NCBI GenBank assembly: GCA_001824645.1
Contig: MHYD01000017.1
Span: forward strand, 27,615 to 36,168
Source of the DNA: Planctomycetes bacterium RBG_13_46_10
GTDB taxonomy: Bacteria > Planctomycetota > Phycisphaerae > Sedimentisphaerales > Anaerobacaceae
Direction: 5' to 3'
DNA: 8,554 nucleotides
Shown here: positions 1 through 4,374 of the stretch, piece by piece
Layout of the letters: the number at the start of each line of letters is the position of its first letter
Numbering within the stretch: the stretch's first letter is position 1
The notes under the pieces: generated by a model
What the model saw: only the letters and a program-made list of their open reading frames with translations
The model's database searches: none
Told to the model about the DNA's origin: nothing
Made by a program: the position numbers and the translations under genes

Positions 1-532
1 GATTATGTTCGCCGGGCGTCTCAATATTCAGCGATACCGCACTTGCTAATGAAACCGCCTCTTCTATTGCGGCATTGCTCGCCCCGGGAATAATTTTTAG
101 ATGGATATAGCCCCTAAAGCTGTATTTCTTGCGCAATATCTTTGCAGTGGAATTGAGCCTGTCCATAGTTGCATCGGCTGAGCCTAAAACGCCGGAGCTT
201 AGAAACAGGCCGAAAACCTTGCGGCGATTATAGTAATCCAGAAATATATTTGCGGTTTCTTCAGGCTTAAGAGTGCATCTGCGGATATCGTTCTGCTCTC
301 TCAAGGGGCAGTATTTGCAGTCATTGGAGCAGACATTTGATATTAATGTCTTAAACAAGACACTTTTGCCTCCGCTCGGAAGCGTCACGGGATATATCCA
401 TTTCCCTTCATCGCTTCGCTTGCGATGCTCATCTTTTTCGCATCCGCACGCGCAGGCCAAATCATATTGCCCATCCGTGCTGAGTATGTCCAGTTTTTCA
501 GAGGTTCCCGGCCTGGAAACTACGCCAATCAT
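1..532 (-). CDS. Radical SAM protein, DNA modification/repair type (UDG-linked family), N-terminal part
   Basis: Only the first 177 residues are present; the gene runs off the left edge. I translated it by hand from the ATG at 532-530 with no internal stop. An early EKLDIL...YDLACACG stretch (residues 12-30) leads to the radical SAM cysteine motif CX3CX2C at C68, C72 and C75, followed by NDIRRCTLKPEE and GLFLSSGV (about residue 110), then HLKIIPG and SLNIETPGE near the end. This layout matches the family I know as rSAM_link_UDG (TIGR03916), proteins of about 400 residues. They are predicted to bind a 4Fe-4S cluster and S-adenosylmethionine, and normally sit beside a partner with a uracil-DNA-glycosylase-like domain. 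The partner should lie beyond the left edge. The reaction is not established. The start is supported by AAGGAAG (minus strand, 543-537) four bases upstream of the ATG. Confident of family, not of function. Confidence 0.85.
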   Translation of the reverse strand, partial: MIGVVSRPGTSEKLDILSTDGQYDLACACGCEKDEHRKRSDEGKWIYPVTLPSGGKSVLFKTLISNVCSNDCKYCPLREQNDIRRCTLKPEETANIFLDYYNRRKVFGLFLSSGVLGSADATMDRLNSTAKILRKKYSFRGYIHLKIIPGASNAAIEEAVSLASAVSLNIETPGEHN

Positions 533-536
533 AAAT

Positions 537-543
537 CTTCCTT
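537..543 (-). promoter_or_regulatory. Ribosome binding site of the radical SAM gene
   Basis: Minus-strand AAGGAAG lies four bases before the ATG and fixes the start at 532. Confidence 0.6.
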
Positions 544-552
544 AATTGTTTA

Positions 553-575
553 GCCTCGGCACCTGTGGCCGAGGC
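553..575. repeat. Hairpin 1 of a conserved-core family
   Basis: Plus-strand GCCTCG and CGAGGC are perfectly complementary arms around the 11-nt core GCACCTGTGGC (559-569). The first and last two bases of the core can also pair, giving an 8-bp stem with a 7-nt loop. It lies 10 bases upstream of the radical SAM ribosome binding site, in the probable leader of that gene. The same core occurs in the hairpins at 578-598 (inverted, one base different) and 3955-3977, each with a different stem sequence. Confidence 0.8.
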
Positions 576-577
576 AA

Positions 578-598
578 CCCCCGCCACTGGTGCGGGGG
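578..598. repeat. Hairpin 2 of a conserved-core family (inverted orientation)
   Basis: CCCCC and GGGGG arms enclose GCCACTGGTGC (583-593), which on the minus strand reads GCACCAGTGGC. This is the hairpin 1 core with A for T at its centre. Two bases separate it from hairpin 1, so both would be transcribed in tandem in the radical SAM leader if that gene's promoter lies upstream. No U-run follows on the minus strand, which argues against an ordinary intrinsic terminator. Confidence 0.75.
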
Positions 599-619
599 CT
601 AATCGTCGTTTTGCCGCAC

Positions 620-648
620 ATTTTACCACCAAAACAATTTTCACCCAA
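620..648 (-). promoter_or_regulatory. Possible sigma70-type promoter for the radical SAM gene
   Basis: Minus-strand TTGGGT (648-643) and TAAAAT (625-620) are separated by 17 bases. The -10 matches consensus at five of six positions and the -35 at only three. Transcription from here would place hairpins 553-575 and 578-598 in the 5' leader. Weak call from spacing and sequence alone. Confidence 0.3.
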
Positions 649-660
649 ATTTATTTTTGA

Positions 661-685
661 AGGGGCAGACCTATGTGTCCGCCCT
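661..685. repeat. Imperfect hairpin
   Basis: AGGGGCAGAC and GTCCGCCCT flank the loop CTATGT and pair over about nine positions with one mismatch or bulge. It looks like one of the short dispersed intergenic palindromes of this genome. Copy number cannot be judged from one window. Confidence 0.45.
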
Positions 686-987
686 GATAGTAAGGTTGAA
701 CTAATTAGGTGTGGTATCAAAAAAATAACCGATGGCTGTCTCTAATATCTCCCATCTTTTATACGGACTAGATTTCCATTAAGAAAAAGTACTTTTTTAT
801 ACACTTTTTCCTTATTCTACCTCCGATTACAAACGATAGTACCGAATGGGCGTGAGACCTGGCATTTTCTAATAAGATGGCTAGTAGAGCATTATAATTT
901 CAAAGGTCTCTCAATCACCGATAATATAACATAAAAGATCGGTATTATTAAGTTTATTTGAAGGACAAATATTAAAATGTTCAGTAT

Positions 988-992
988 AGGAG
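988..992 (+). promoter_or_regulatory. Ribosome binding site of the 124-aa gene
   Basis: AGGAG, six bases before the ATG at 999, supports that start over the internal ATG at 1032, which has no such site. Confidence 0.6.
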
Positions 993-998
993 CTTTAT

Positions 999-1373
999 AT
1001 GGAAAAACCACCATATACCTTCCGGTCGATAATGAAATTTTCGGTAAAAAATGTTGAGAAGAAGCATCCGAAGTTAGATAATATTGCGAAACTAACTCTA
1101 GAGTTTGATGCGGAGATCCCTCACGGTAGCTCCTCCCTTGTCCTGGTCGATCCAGCATTCCTTCCTTTTGGCGGGCCGATCAAGCATTTAGAGCGTCTCG
1201 AACAATTGCAGGCTCAGGATATCGATCACATCGATGCATTCTGCGAGATTGTTGATCAGCTAAATCCAAAGAATGCTCGCATCGAAATCTGGATGAATAA
1301 CGGAAATGATGAAATCACTATTTTCTGCAAGAAAATCGATGGATTACCTAATCGTGCTGAGGCAATAAAGTAG
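999..1373 (+). CDS. Hypothetical soluble protein, 124 aa
   Basis: I do not recognise this family. The protein has no signal peptide or membrane segment and should be cytoplasmic. The basic N-terminus (residues 1-25) is followed by alternating strand-like and helical stretches: KLTLEFDAEIP, SSLVLVDPAFLPFGG, a charged helix-like LERLEQLQ...HIDAFCEIVDQL (about residues 64-88), then two probable strands, RIEIWMNN and EITIFCKK. This suggests a small alpha/beta domain. It has two cysteines (about residues 81 and 109) but no metal-binding pattern. An AGGAG site six bases upstream supports the start. The 209-aa gene begins 37 bases after its stop on the same strand, so the two are probably co-transcribed. 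Composition is moderate (about 45-55% GC in the middle), less AT-rich than its partner. Real gene likely; function unknown. Confidence 0.65.
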   Translation: MEKPPYTFRSIMKFSVKNVEKKHPKLDNIAKLTLEFDAEIPHGSSSLVLVDPAFLPFGGPIKHLERLEQLQAQDIDHIDAFCEIVDQLNPKNARIEIWMNNGNDEITIFCKKIDGLPNRAEAIK

Positions 1374-1397
1374 CTTTCATAAGGCGGTTGCTTTTTT

Positions 1398-1403
1398 AAA
1401 GGA
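1398..1403 (+). promoter_or_regulatory. Ribosome binding site of the 209-aa gene
   Basis: AAAGGA, seven bases before the ATG at 1411. Confidence 0.5.
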
Positions 1404-1410
1404 AAACATA

Positions 1411-2040
1411 ATGGTAATCTCTATTGCGATTATCATATTATTTATCTTTGCATTCATTATCCTATTTTTAAGAAGAATGGGCAACTATGCACTCATTGCA
1501 AGGAATATTACATACATTTACGAAATACTCTCTTCTGAATTCAAGGATAGATTTCCTGACAAAAACATTTTATTTGCAACTGCTGGAGTAATTGATGCCT
1601 TCCCATATGTGTTAAATGATTCCCTGCGTGTAAACTATATTAAGACAGGTGCGCTGACTTCATCTTTAGGGTCATGTTTTTTGGATTTGGTAAGGATTAA
1701 TATTACTGATAATCCTGTTTACCACAATATGTTTCGTCAACCAGATATTCTGTATTTAGTATATTTCGTCATTCAGCTTGAAGCAATGATATTCTATGTT
1801 GATACAAATATATCACCAAAAAATATTCTCTATGCGGTCAAATCAAAGAAAAGAGCCATTGAAAAAGAGGTCATAAGGACTAAGAAGAAGTATAAGAAAC
1901 ACGGTGCGCCAATAAAATGGAAGTTAGCAACATATAAATTTATGAATTCAAAAGAATTTTCTAGTTTACGCGACGAATTAGGGATAACAAAGTCTATACT
2001 TAATGACAAACTTCCGGAATTGGCATATAGTACATCGTGA
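1411..2040 (+). CDS. Hypothetical membrane-anchored protein, 209 aa
   Basis: I do not recognise this family. Residues 2-20 form one hydrophobic helix (ISIAIIILFIFAFIILFL) followed at once by RR, the usual inside-positive signal for an N-in or N-out signal anchor. The remaining 185 residues contain two moderately hydrophobic stretches (LYLVYFVIQLEAMIFYV, about residues 114-130, could be a second segment) and a strongly basic region, KSKKRAIEKEVIRTKKKYKKHG (about 144-165). The C-terminus (LRDELGITKSILNDKLPEL) resembles a small helical domain but matches no motif I can name. The gene is markedly AT-rich (about 31% GC in two sampled lines) against about 45% for nadE, suggesting separate ancestry. 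It follows the 124-aa gene by 37 bases and ends nine bases before the right inverted repeat. It is convergent with the FRG-domain gene. Confidence 0.65.
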   Translation: MVISIAIIILFIFAFIILFLRRMGNYALIARNITYIYEILSSEFKDRFPDKNILFATAGVIDAFPYVLNDSLRVNYIKTGALTSSLGSCFLDLVRINITDNPVYHNMFRQPDILYLVYFVIQLEAMIFYVDTNISPKNILYAVKSKKRAIEKEVIRTKKKYKKHGAPIKWKLATYKFMNSKEFSSLRDELGITKSILNDKLPELAYSTS

Positions 2041-2124
2041 TTAATTACTAGAGACAGCCACCTAAAAAAATCCGAAACACATCTATCGCCCGAAAACTCG
2101 ATTTTTTTCTTCCCATTTTCTGCC

Positions 2125-2979
2125 TCAATTATTTTTGCCTAACATCTTGTCAGCTATATCAGCGGCAATTGTATCTATGGGTGAATCCTCGATTTTGAGT
2201 GCTGTGCTATTTATTCCCCACCTGTTTAGTTTGTCCAGCAGATCAGATTTAATATCGGAACTAATGACAATACGACCGCATTTTTGAACACCCAGCCGAC
2301 GAATCGATTCGTCATGGCGAACATCGTATTGCCCAGACAAAATTATGTGCGCCTTCTGCTTAATCGGACGCTCTAAAAAACACCAATAATGGAACCTGAT
2401 TAGTATCTCTCTATTCACATCCCTGGTGAAATCTTGTTCAAAGTCATCCTCTATGTTTTCATTTTTTCCATAGACGAGCGGCCATTGCATTGCGAGTGCA
2501 TGTGAAAAAACATTGTAGTCCATCCACCAGACAACGCCTGGATCCTTGAAATCGCTCCGGCAAGCGAAGAACAATGCAATGAGAGGATCCGTGGTCCAAT
2601 CGATGCAACGAGTTGGCAAACCAAAGTGACGACCAACAAAGACAGTTCCGGTATTATAAAGTGTATCCCATTTCAAACGAGCAACATCAATGATTTGGCG
2701 AGCCTCTGGTGGAAAATGAGGGTTTGCCTTTTTAACGAAAGATTTGAGTAGATCTTTCTCCACCTTTTTTGATTGTTTCTTTTTGTTATTACTATTTCCA
2801 AAAAAGCGGATGTCGAATTTGGAACGTAGAGCGCTTACCCCTTTATATTTTAGCTTAGTCGCTCCATGACACTCAATCTTGTTCCCTGAATGAGATAGTT
2901 TGACAAGTTTTTTCAAGCACTTCTCAACATTAGTTGGCTCGTCTATCGGCCAAGCGTCATTTACATTGTATTTTGACAT
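2125..2979 (-). CDS. FRG-domain protein
   Basis: The core signature is clear at residues 116-139: GRHFGLPTRCIDWTTDPL then IALFFA, matching the FRG-domain hallmark (GLPTRLLDWT.NPL.ALFFA, Pfam FRG). The domain is named for an N-terminal F-R-G motif; the equivalent place here reads I-E-C-H-G-A (residues 35-40), so only the glycine is kept. Residues 64-75 are lysine-rich (NNKKKQSKK). The C-terminal part (about 190-284) contains REILIRFHYWCFLERP and a GRIVISSDIK stretch. No signal peptide or membrane segment; cytoplasmic. The biochemical role of FRG domains is not established to my knowledge; they are common in accessory and defence-type neighbourhoods. The ATG at 2979 is the only methionine before residue 153, but its ribosome binding site is weak. 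The neighbouring two-gene cassette is convergent with it. Confidence 0.8.
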   Translation of the reverse strand: MSKYNVNDAWPIDEPTNVEKCLKKLVKLSHSGNKIECHGATKLKYKGVSALRSKFDIRFFGNSNNKKKQSKKVEKDLLKSFVKKANPHFPPEARQIIDVARLKWDTLYNTGTVFVGRHFGLPTRCIDWTTDPLIALFFACRSDFKDPGVVWWMDYNVFSHALAMQWPLVYGKNENIEDDFEQDFTRDVNREILIRFHYWCFLERPIKQKAHIILSGQYDVRHDESIRRLGVQKCGRIVISSDIKSDLLDKLNRWGINSTALKIEDSPIDTIAADIADKMLGKNN

Positions 2980-3010
2980 ACAGATATCAATTCCAATAAC
3001 TATTACTAAA

Positions 3011-3083
3011 TGTAAGAATATGGACAGAGGCCGAATATTAAATCAGCTTTATCACGCCAGTTTATAAGCGATTTATTCTTACA
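3011..3083. repeat. 10-bp inverted repeat upstream of the FRG gene
   Basis: TGTAAGAATA (3011-3020) and TATTCTTACA (3074-3083) are exact reverse complements separated by 53 bases. The right arm covers the stop codon of the possible 49-aa ORF, so the pair would enclose the intercistronic RNA if the two are co-transcribed. Role unknown. Confidence 0.45.
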
Positions 3084-3228
3084 AGATATCTTTGACCGTC
3101 AGAGCAATTATGGTCTGCGATACTACGGACATTCGCCCAAAAAAATTCCGAAGCCCAATTGTTACCCGAAAAAATCGTGTTGTTTTACTTCCGTCTTCTG
3201 TCGCTTCTTCAATGTTGCTGTTGGGCAT
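3079..3228 (-). CDS. Possible small protein, 49 aa, upstream of the FRG gene
   Basis: The ATG at 3228 follows minus-strand GGAAGGA at a plausible distance (about ten bases), and the frame is open for 49 residues to the TAA at 3081-3079. The product starts MPNSNIEEATEDGS (acidic), then has a basic aromatic stretch TTRFFRVTIGLRNFFGRM and ends SQTIIALTVKDIL. It could form one amphipathic helix, but the hydrophobic run is too short for a confident membrane segment. The FRG gene starts 99 bases downstream on the same strand, so a two-gene unit is possible. The frame extends upstream to 3363, but that part looks non-coding. It could equally be a fragment of a lost gene or chance. I recognise no homologue. 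Confidence 0.3.
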   Translation of the reverse strand: MPNSNIEEATEDGSKTTRFFRVTIGLRNFFGRMSVVSQTIIALTVKDIL

Positions 3229-3555
3229 TATATTTGTCCTTCCAATCCGGAGCAAGCACATTCGACGTACGGACGGGCGGCAGACAGGTGACAACCATTG
3301 AGCCTGTGTCTTTGGGTGATCCGTCGATGCGATGACGGACAAGAGTGGATGGTGTTTAAGCATTTAGAAGATGGTGGGGCAAGCCGCCACCCTACCAAAG
3401 CTGTGCTTCCTGGAACATTTTTTGCCATCCACTTCGCTCACTTTGTTCGCTCATTGGCTGCCACCCATCTGTGTGTGACATAACATAAGACCCTGTGGAT
3501 AAATCCGCCTTCGCTCAAGCAAGCCCGCCGGTTCATCCGGTGGGTTAATAACTTG
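3229..3555. other. Gene-free region with short palindromes
   Basis: No frame here has a convincing start, composition or motif. It contains GGTGG/CCACC arms (3373-3377 / 3387-3391), an 8-bp inverted repeat GTGGATGG / CCATCCAC (3345-3352 / 3425-3432), CCGTC/GACGG (about 3321-3338), and a REP-like CACTTCGCTCACTTTG stretch near 3430. The strong hairpin at 3522-3546 closes the region. Confidence 0.4.
3522..3546. repeat. Strong hairpin
   Basis: CCCGCCGG (3524-3531) and CCGGTGGG (3537-3544) pair over eight positions (one G-U) with loop TTCAT. Two further pairs are possible outside. No U-run follows on either strand, so it looks like a dispersed palindrome rather than a terminator. Confidence 0.6.
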
Positions 3556-3590
3556 AGTATCAAGTATCCAGTATCGAGCATCGAGGATCC
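3556..3590. repeat. Heptamer array A, five units
   Basis: Consecutive 7-mers read AGTATCA, AGTATCC, AGTATCG, AGCATCG, AGGATCC; neighbours match at five or six of seven positions. It resembles the short tandem heptanucleotide repeats described in cyanobacteria, although the unit differs. It is partly responsible for a spurious minus-strand frame here that encodes ILDARYWILDT. Confidence 0.75.
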
Positions 3591-3595
3591 ATTCG

Positions 3596-3617
3596 ACACT
3601 TCGACGGTGCTCAGTGT
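3596..3617. repeat. Short inverted repeat around a TTCGACGGTGCTC motif
   Basis: ACACT (3596-3600) and AGTGT (3613-3617) flank TCGACGGTGCTC. This resembles half of the TTCGAC...GCTCACC REP-like palindromes seen at 3879-3898 and 4223-4241. Confidence 0.35.
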
Positions 3618-3682
3618 AGGCTATCGCTCCCACCTTCGCAGAAGCTACGGCGGGCAAGCAGGGCAGGCGAGAAAATTTTTGC

Positions 3683-3710
3683 TTGAATTTTGGCCGTTTT
3701 TGGGTATAAT
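3683..3710 (+). promoter_or_regulatory. Orphan sigma70-like promoter
   Basis: TTGAAT (3683-3688), a 16-base spacer, then a perfect TATAAT (3705-3710). Transcription would start near 3717, but no convincing reading frame follows before nadE, 660 bases away. It could drive an untranslated RNA covering the heptamer arrays and the hairpins at 3955-4134, serve nadE through a long leader, or be chance. Confidence 0.35.
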
Positions 3711-3731
3711 ATGGCCTCGTAACGCGGATAC

Positions 3732-3752
3732 GCGTATTGAGTATTGCGTATA
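3732..3752. repeat. Heptamer array B1, three units
   Basis: GCGTATT, GAGTATT, GCGTATA. It runs into the short hairpin TACGCC-TCC-GGCGTA at 3751-3765. Confidence 0.55.
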
Positions 3753-3793
3753 CGCCTCCGGCGTACAAGTATCGTATCAAAGACAGCGTTTAG

Positions 3794-3828
3794 CGTACAT
3801 AGTATTTAGTATATAGTATATCGTATGG
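3794..3828. repeat. Heptamer array B2, five units
   Basis: CGTACAT, AGTATTT, AGTATAT, AGTATAT, CGTATGG. Units share the GTAT core with arrays A and B1 but differ in the other bases. Confidence 0.65.
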
Positions 3829-3954
3829 GGGATAGCGGAGGGGGCGAACGCAATTCAAAAGCTTGCCCTGAGTGACCTGTGGTGAGCGAAGTCGAACCAA
3901 GCCGAATGGGTCAAAATGCAAGACACAAAACCACAAAAAAAAATTACCCGATTA

Positions 3955-3977
3955 GCCATGGCACCTGTGGCCATGGT
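3955..3977. repeat. Hairpin 3 of a conserved-core family
   Basis: GCCATG and CATGGT arms (five Watson-Crick pairs plus one G-U) surround GCACCTGTGGC (3961-3971), the exact core of hairpin 1 at 553-575. Both copies are preceded by TA. The two central stem bases changed from TC/GA to AT/AT on both sides, so pairing is kept. Confidence 0.75.
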
Positions 3978-3980
3978 CTG

Positions 3981-3996
3981 CTCTACAATTGTAGAG
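3981..3996. promoter_or_regulatory. 16-bp perfect palindrome with a TACA-N2-TGTA core
   Basis: CTCTACAATTGTAGAG is fully self-complementary. Its centre TACA-AT-TGTA fits the operator consensus known for BlaI/MecI/CopY-type winged-helix repressors. A half-like copy, TTCTACAAAT, follows at 4001-4010. No adjacent gene or regulator is visible, so a repressor site is only a hypothesis; an RNA hairpin is the alternative. Confidence 0.4.
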
Positions 3997-4118
3997 AATG
4001 TTCTACAAATCGGACTTTTTTTGCAAATCTTTCGACCCGGCTCAAGACGGGACAAAGCCAATTTTCGAAAGGCTAAAATTAACATAAGCTCTTTAGTGAC
4101 AAGGGAATGAAAGAAATT

Positions 4119-4134
4119 CTACAATTTTGTAGAT
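4119..4134. promoter_or_regulatory. Second TACA/TGTA inverted repeat, wider spacing
   Basis: TCTACAA and TTGTAGA are 7-bp perfect arms separated by TT, giving TACA-N4-TGTA. The arms equal those of the palindrome at 3981-3996, whose centre is about 138 bp away. nadE starts 240 bp downstream. Confidence 0.4.
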
Positions 4135-4166
4135 TGGTAAAAACAAACCCAAACAAAGCCAATTTC

Positions 4167-4201
4167 AGAAGACAGATGACAGAGAACGGAAGACGGAAGA
4201 C
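4167..4201. repeat. Heptamer array C, five units
   Basis: AGAAGAC, AGATGAC, AGAGAAC, GGAAGAC, GGAAGAC. Neighbours match at four to seven of seven positions. The unit is unrelated to the GTAT units of arrays A and B, but period and unit number are the same as in A. Confidence 0.7.
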
Positions 4202-4238
4202 AGTAAAAATGGGGGGTAATTTGGTTCGACAGGCTCAC

Positions 4239-4264
4239 CACTTATGGTATGAACCCTATAAGTG
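4239..4264. repeat. Hairpin upstream of nadE
   Basis: CACTTAT (4239-4245) and ATAAGTG (4258-4264) are perfect 7-bp arms; a G-U and a G-C pair can extend the stem inward. No T-run follows on either strand, so it is not a convincing terminator. Confidence 0.5.
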
Positions 4265-4275
4265 CTAAAAAAGTC

Positions 4276-4303
4276 TTGACAGGAATACGCCGTGCAATAA
4301 TCT
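4276..4303 (+). promoter_or_regulatory. Possible nadE promoter
   Basis: A perfect -35 TTGACA (4276-4281) is followed after 16 bases by TAATCT (4298-4303), which matches the -10 consensus at only three positions. AATAAT is closer to consensus but only 14 bases away. The leader would be about 65-70 bases. Confidence 0.3.
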
Positions 4304-4339
4304 CATAGAAATGAAAAACGTAAAATTGAAATTTCAAAA

Positions 4340-4374
4340 GTTTTGCCTTTTTACTTTTTAATTTTGAATTTCTT
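4340..4374. repeat. T-rich heptamer array D abutting the nadE start
   Basis: GTTTTGC, CTTTTTA, CTTTTTA, ATTTTGA, ATTTCTT end exactly at the base before the nadE ATG. Because the tract is low-complexity, the period is less secure than in arrays A and C. It occupies the place of a ribosome binding site, and none is visible. Confidence 0.4.

Larger units (their letters stand above)
599..998. other. Gene-free accessory leader region
   Basis: No coding region here is supported. Besides the hairpin at 661-685 it holds the left copy of the 12-bp inverted repeat (733-744) and a direct-repeat copy just outside it (719-732). GAAAAAGT (783-790) and ACTTTTTC (803-810) form an inverted repeat whose left arm also belongs to the 14-bp palindrome AAAAAGTACTTTTT (784-797). 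TATAAT at 893-898 is a possible -10 for the gene at 999, but no good -35 lies at the right distance. The stretch is AT-rich. Confidence 0.5.
733..2060. mobile_element. Possible two-gene cassette bounded by a 12-bp inverted repeat
   Basis: TGGCTGTCTCTA (733-744) recurs as its exact reverse complement at 2049-2060, nine bases after the stop of the second gene. Just outside the left copy is AAAAAAATAACCGA (719-732). Three bases outside the right copy is AAAAAAATCCGA (2064-2075) in the same orientation, like a decayed target-site duplication. Inside are only the 124-aa and 209-aa genes and an AT-rich leader; no transposase or recombinase is recognisable. A perfect 12-bp inverted pair is expected about twice by chance in a window this size, so the case rests on its placement around the two genes plus the direct repeat. 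It could be a non-autonomous element or a coincidence. Confidence 0.35.
3879..4241. repeat. Segment bounded by REP-like inverted repeats
   Basis: GTGGTGAGC-GAAG-TCGAACC (3879-3898) is matched in inverted orientation by GGTTCGA-CAG-GCTCACCAC (4223-4241); nine- and seven-base arms are identical and only the 3-4 base centre differs. The 363-bp interior has no supported ORF but contains a conserved-core hairpin, both TACA/TGTA palindromes, heptamer array C and a 13-bp direct repeat (ACAAAGCCAATTT at 4052-4064 and 4153-4165). It could be a paired-REP (BIME-like) unit or a small non-autonomous element. Confidence 0.5.

Noticed and set aside
273..545. 90-codon plus-strand frame
   Set aside because: Antisense shadow of the radical SAM gene, which has clear family motifs on the minus strand.
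2083..2108. Intrinsic terminator after the 209-aa gene (ATCG...CGAT then T-run)
   Set aside because: The stem is only four pairs with a ten-base loop, too weak to call despite the T-run.
3229..3363. Upstream extension of the 49-aa ORF (to 94 codons)
   Set aside because: The extension crosses palindromic DNA, reads as unlikely protein, and the internal ATG at 3228 has the ribosome binding site.
3298..3483. 61-codon plus-strand frame over short palindromes
   Set aside because: It runs through REP-like repeat DNA and has no motif or convincing start.
3451..3780. 109-codon minus-strand frame with ILDARYWILDT
   Set aside because: The repeating residues come from translating heptamer array A, where three 7-mers equal seven codons. 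It has no ribosome binding site, domain or normal composition.
3879..4110. Overlapping plus- and minus-strand frames of 64-76 codons
   Set aside because: They overlap each other in the repeat segment and have no conserved features; chance frames.
3556..4201. CRISPR array
   Set aside because: The repeats are 7 bp and contiguous with no spacers, and no cas gene is present.
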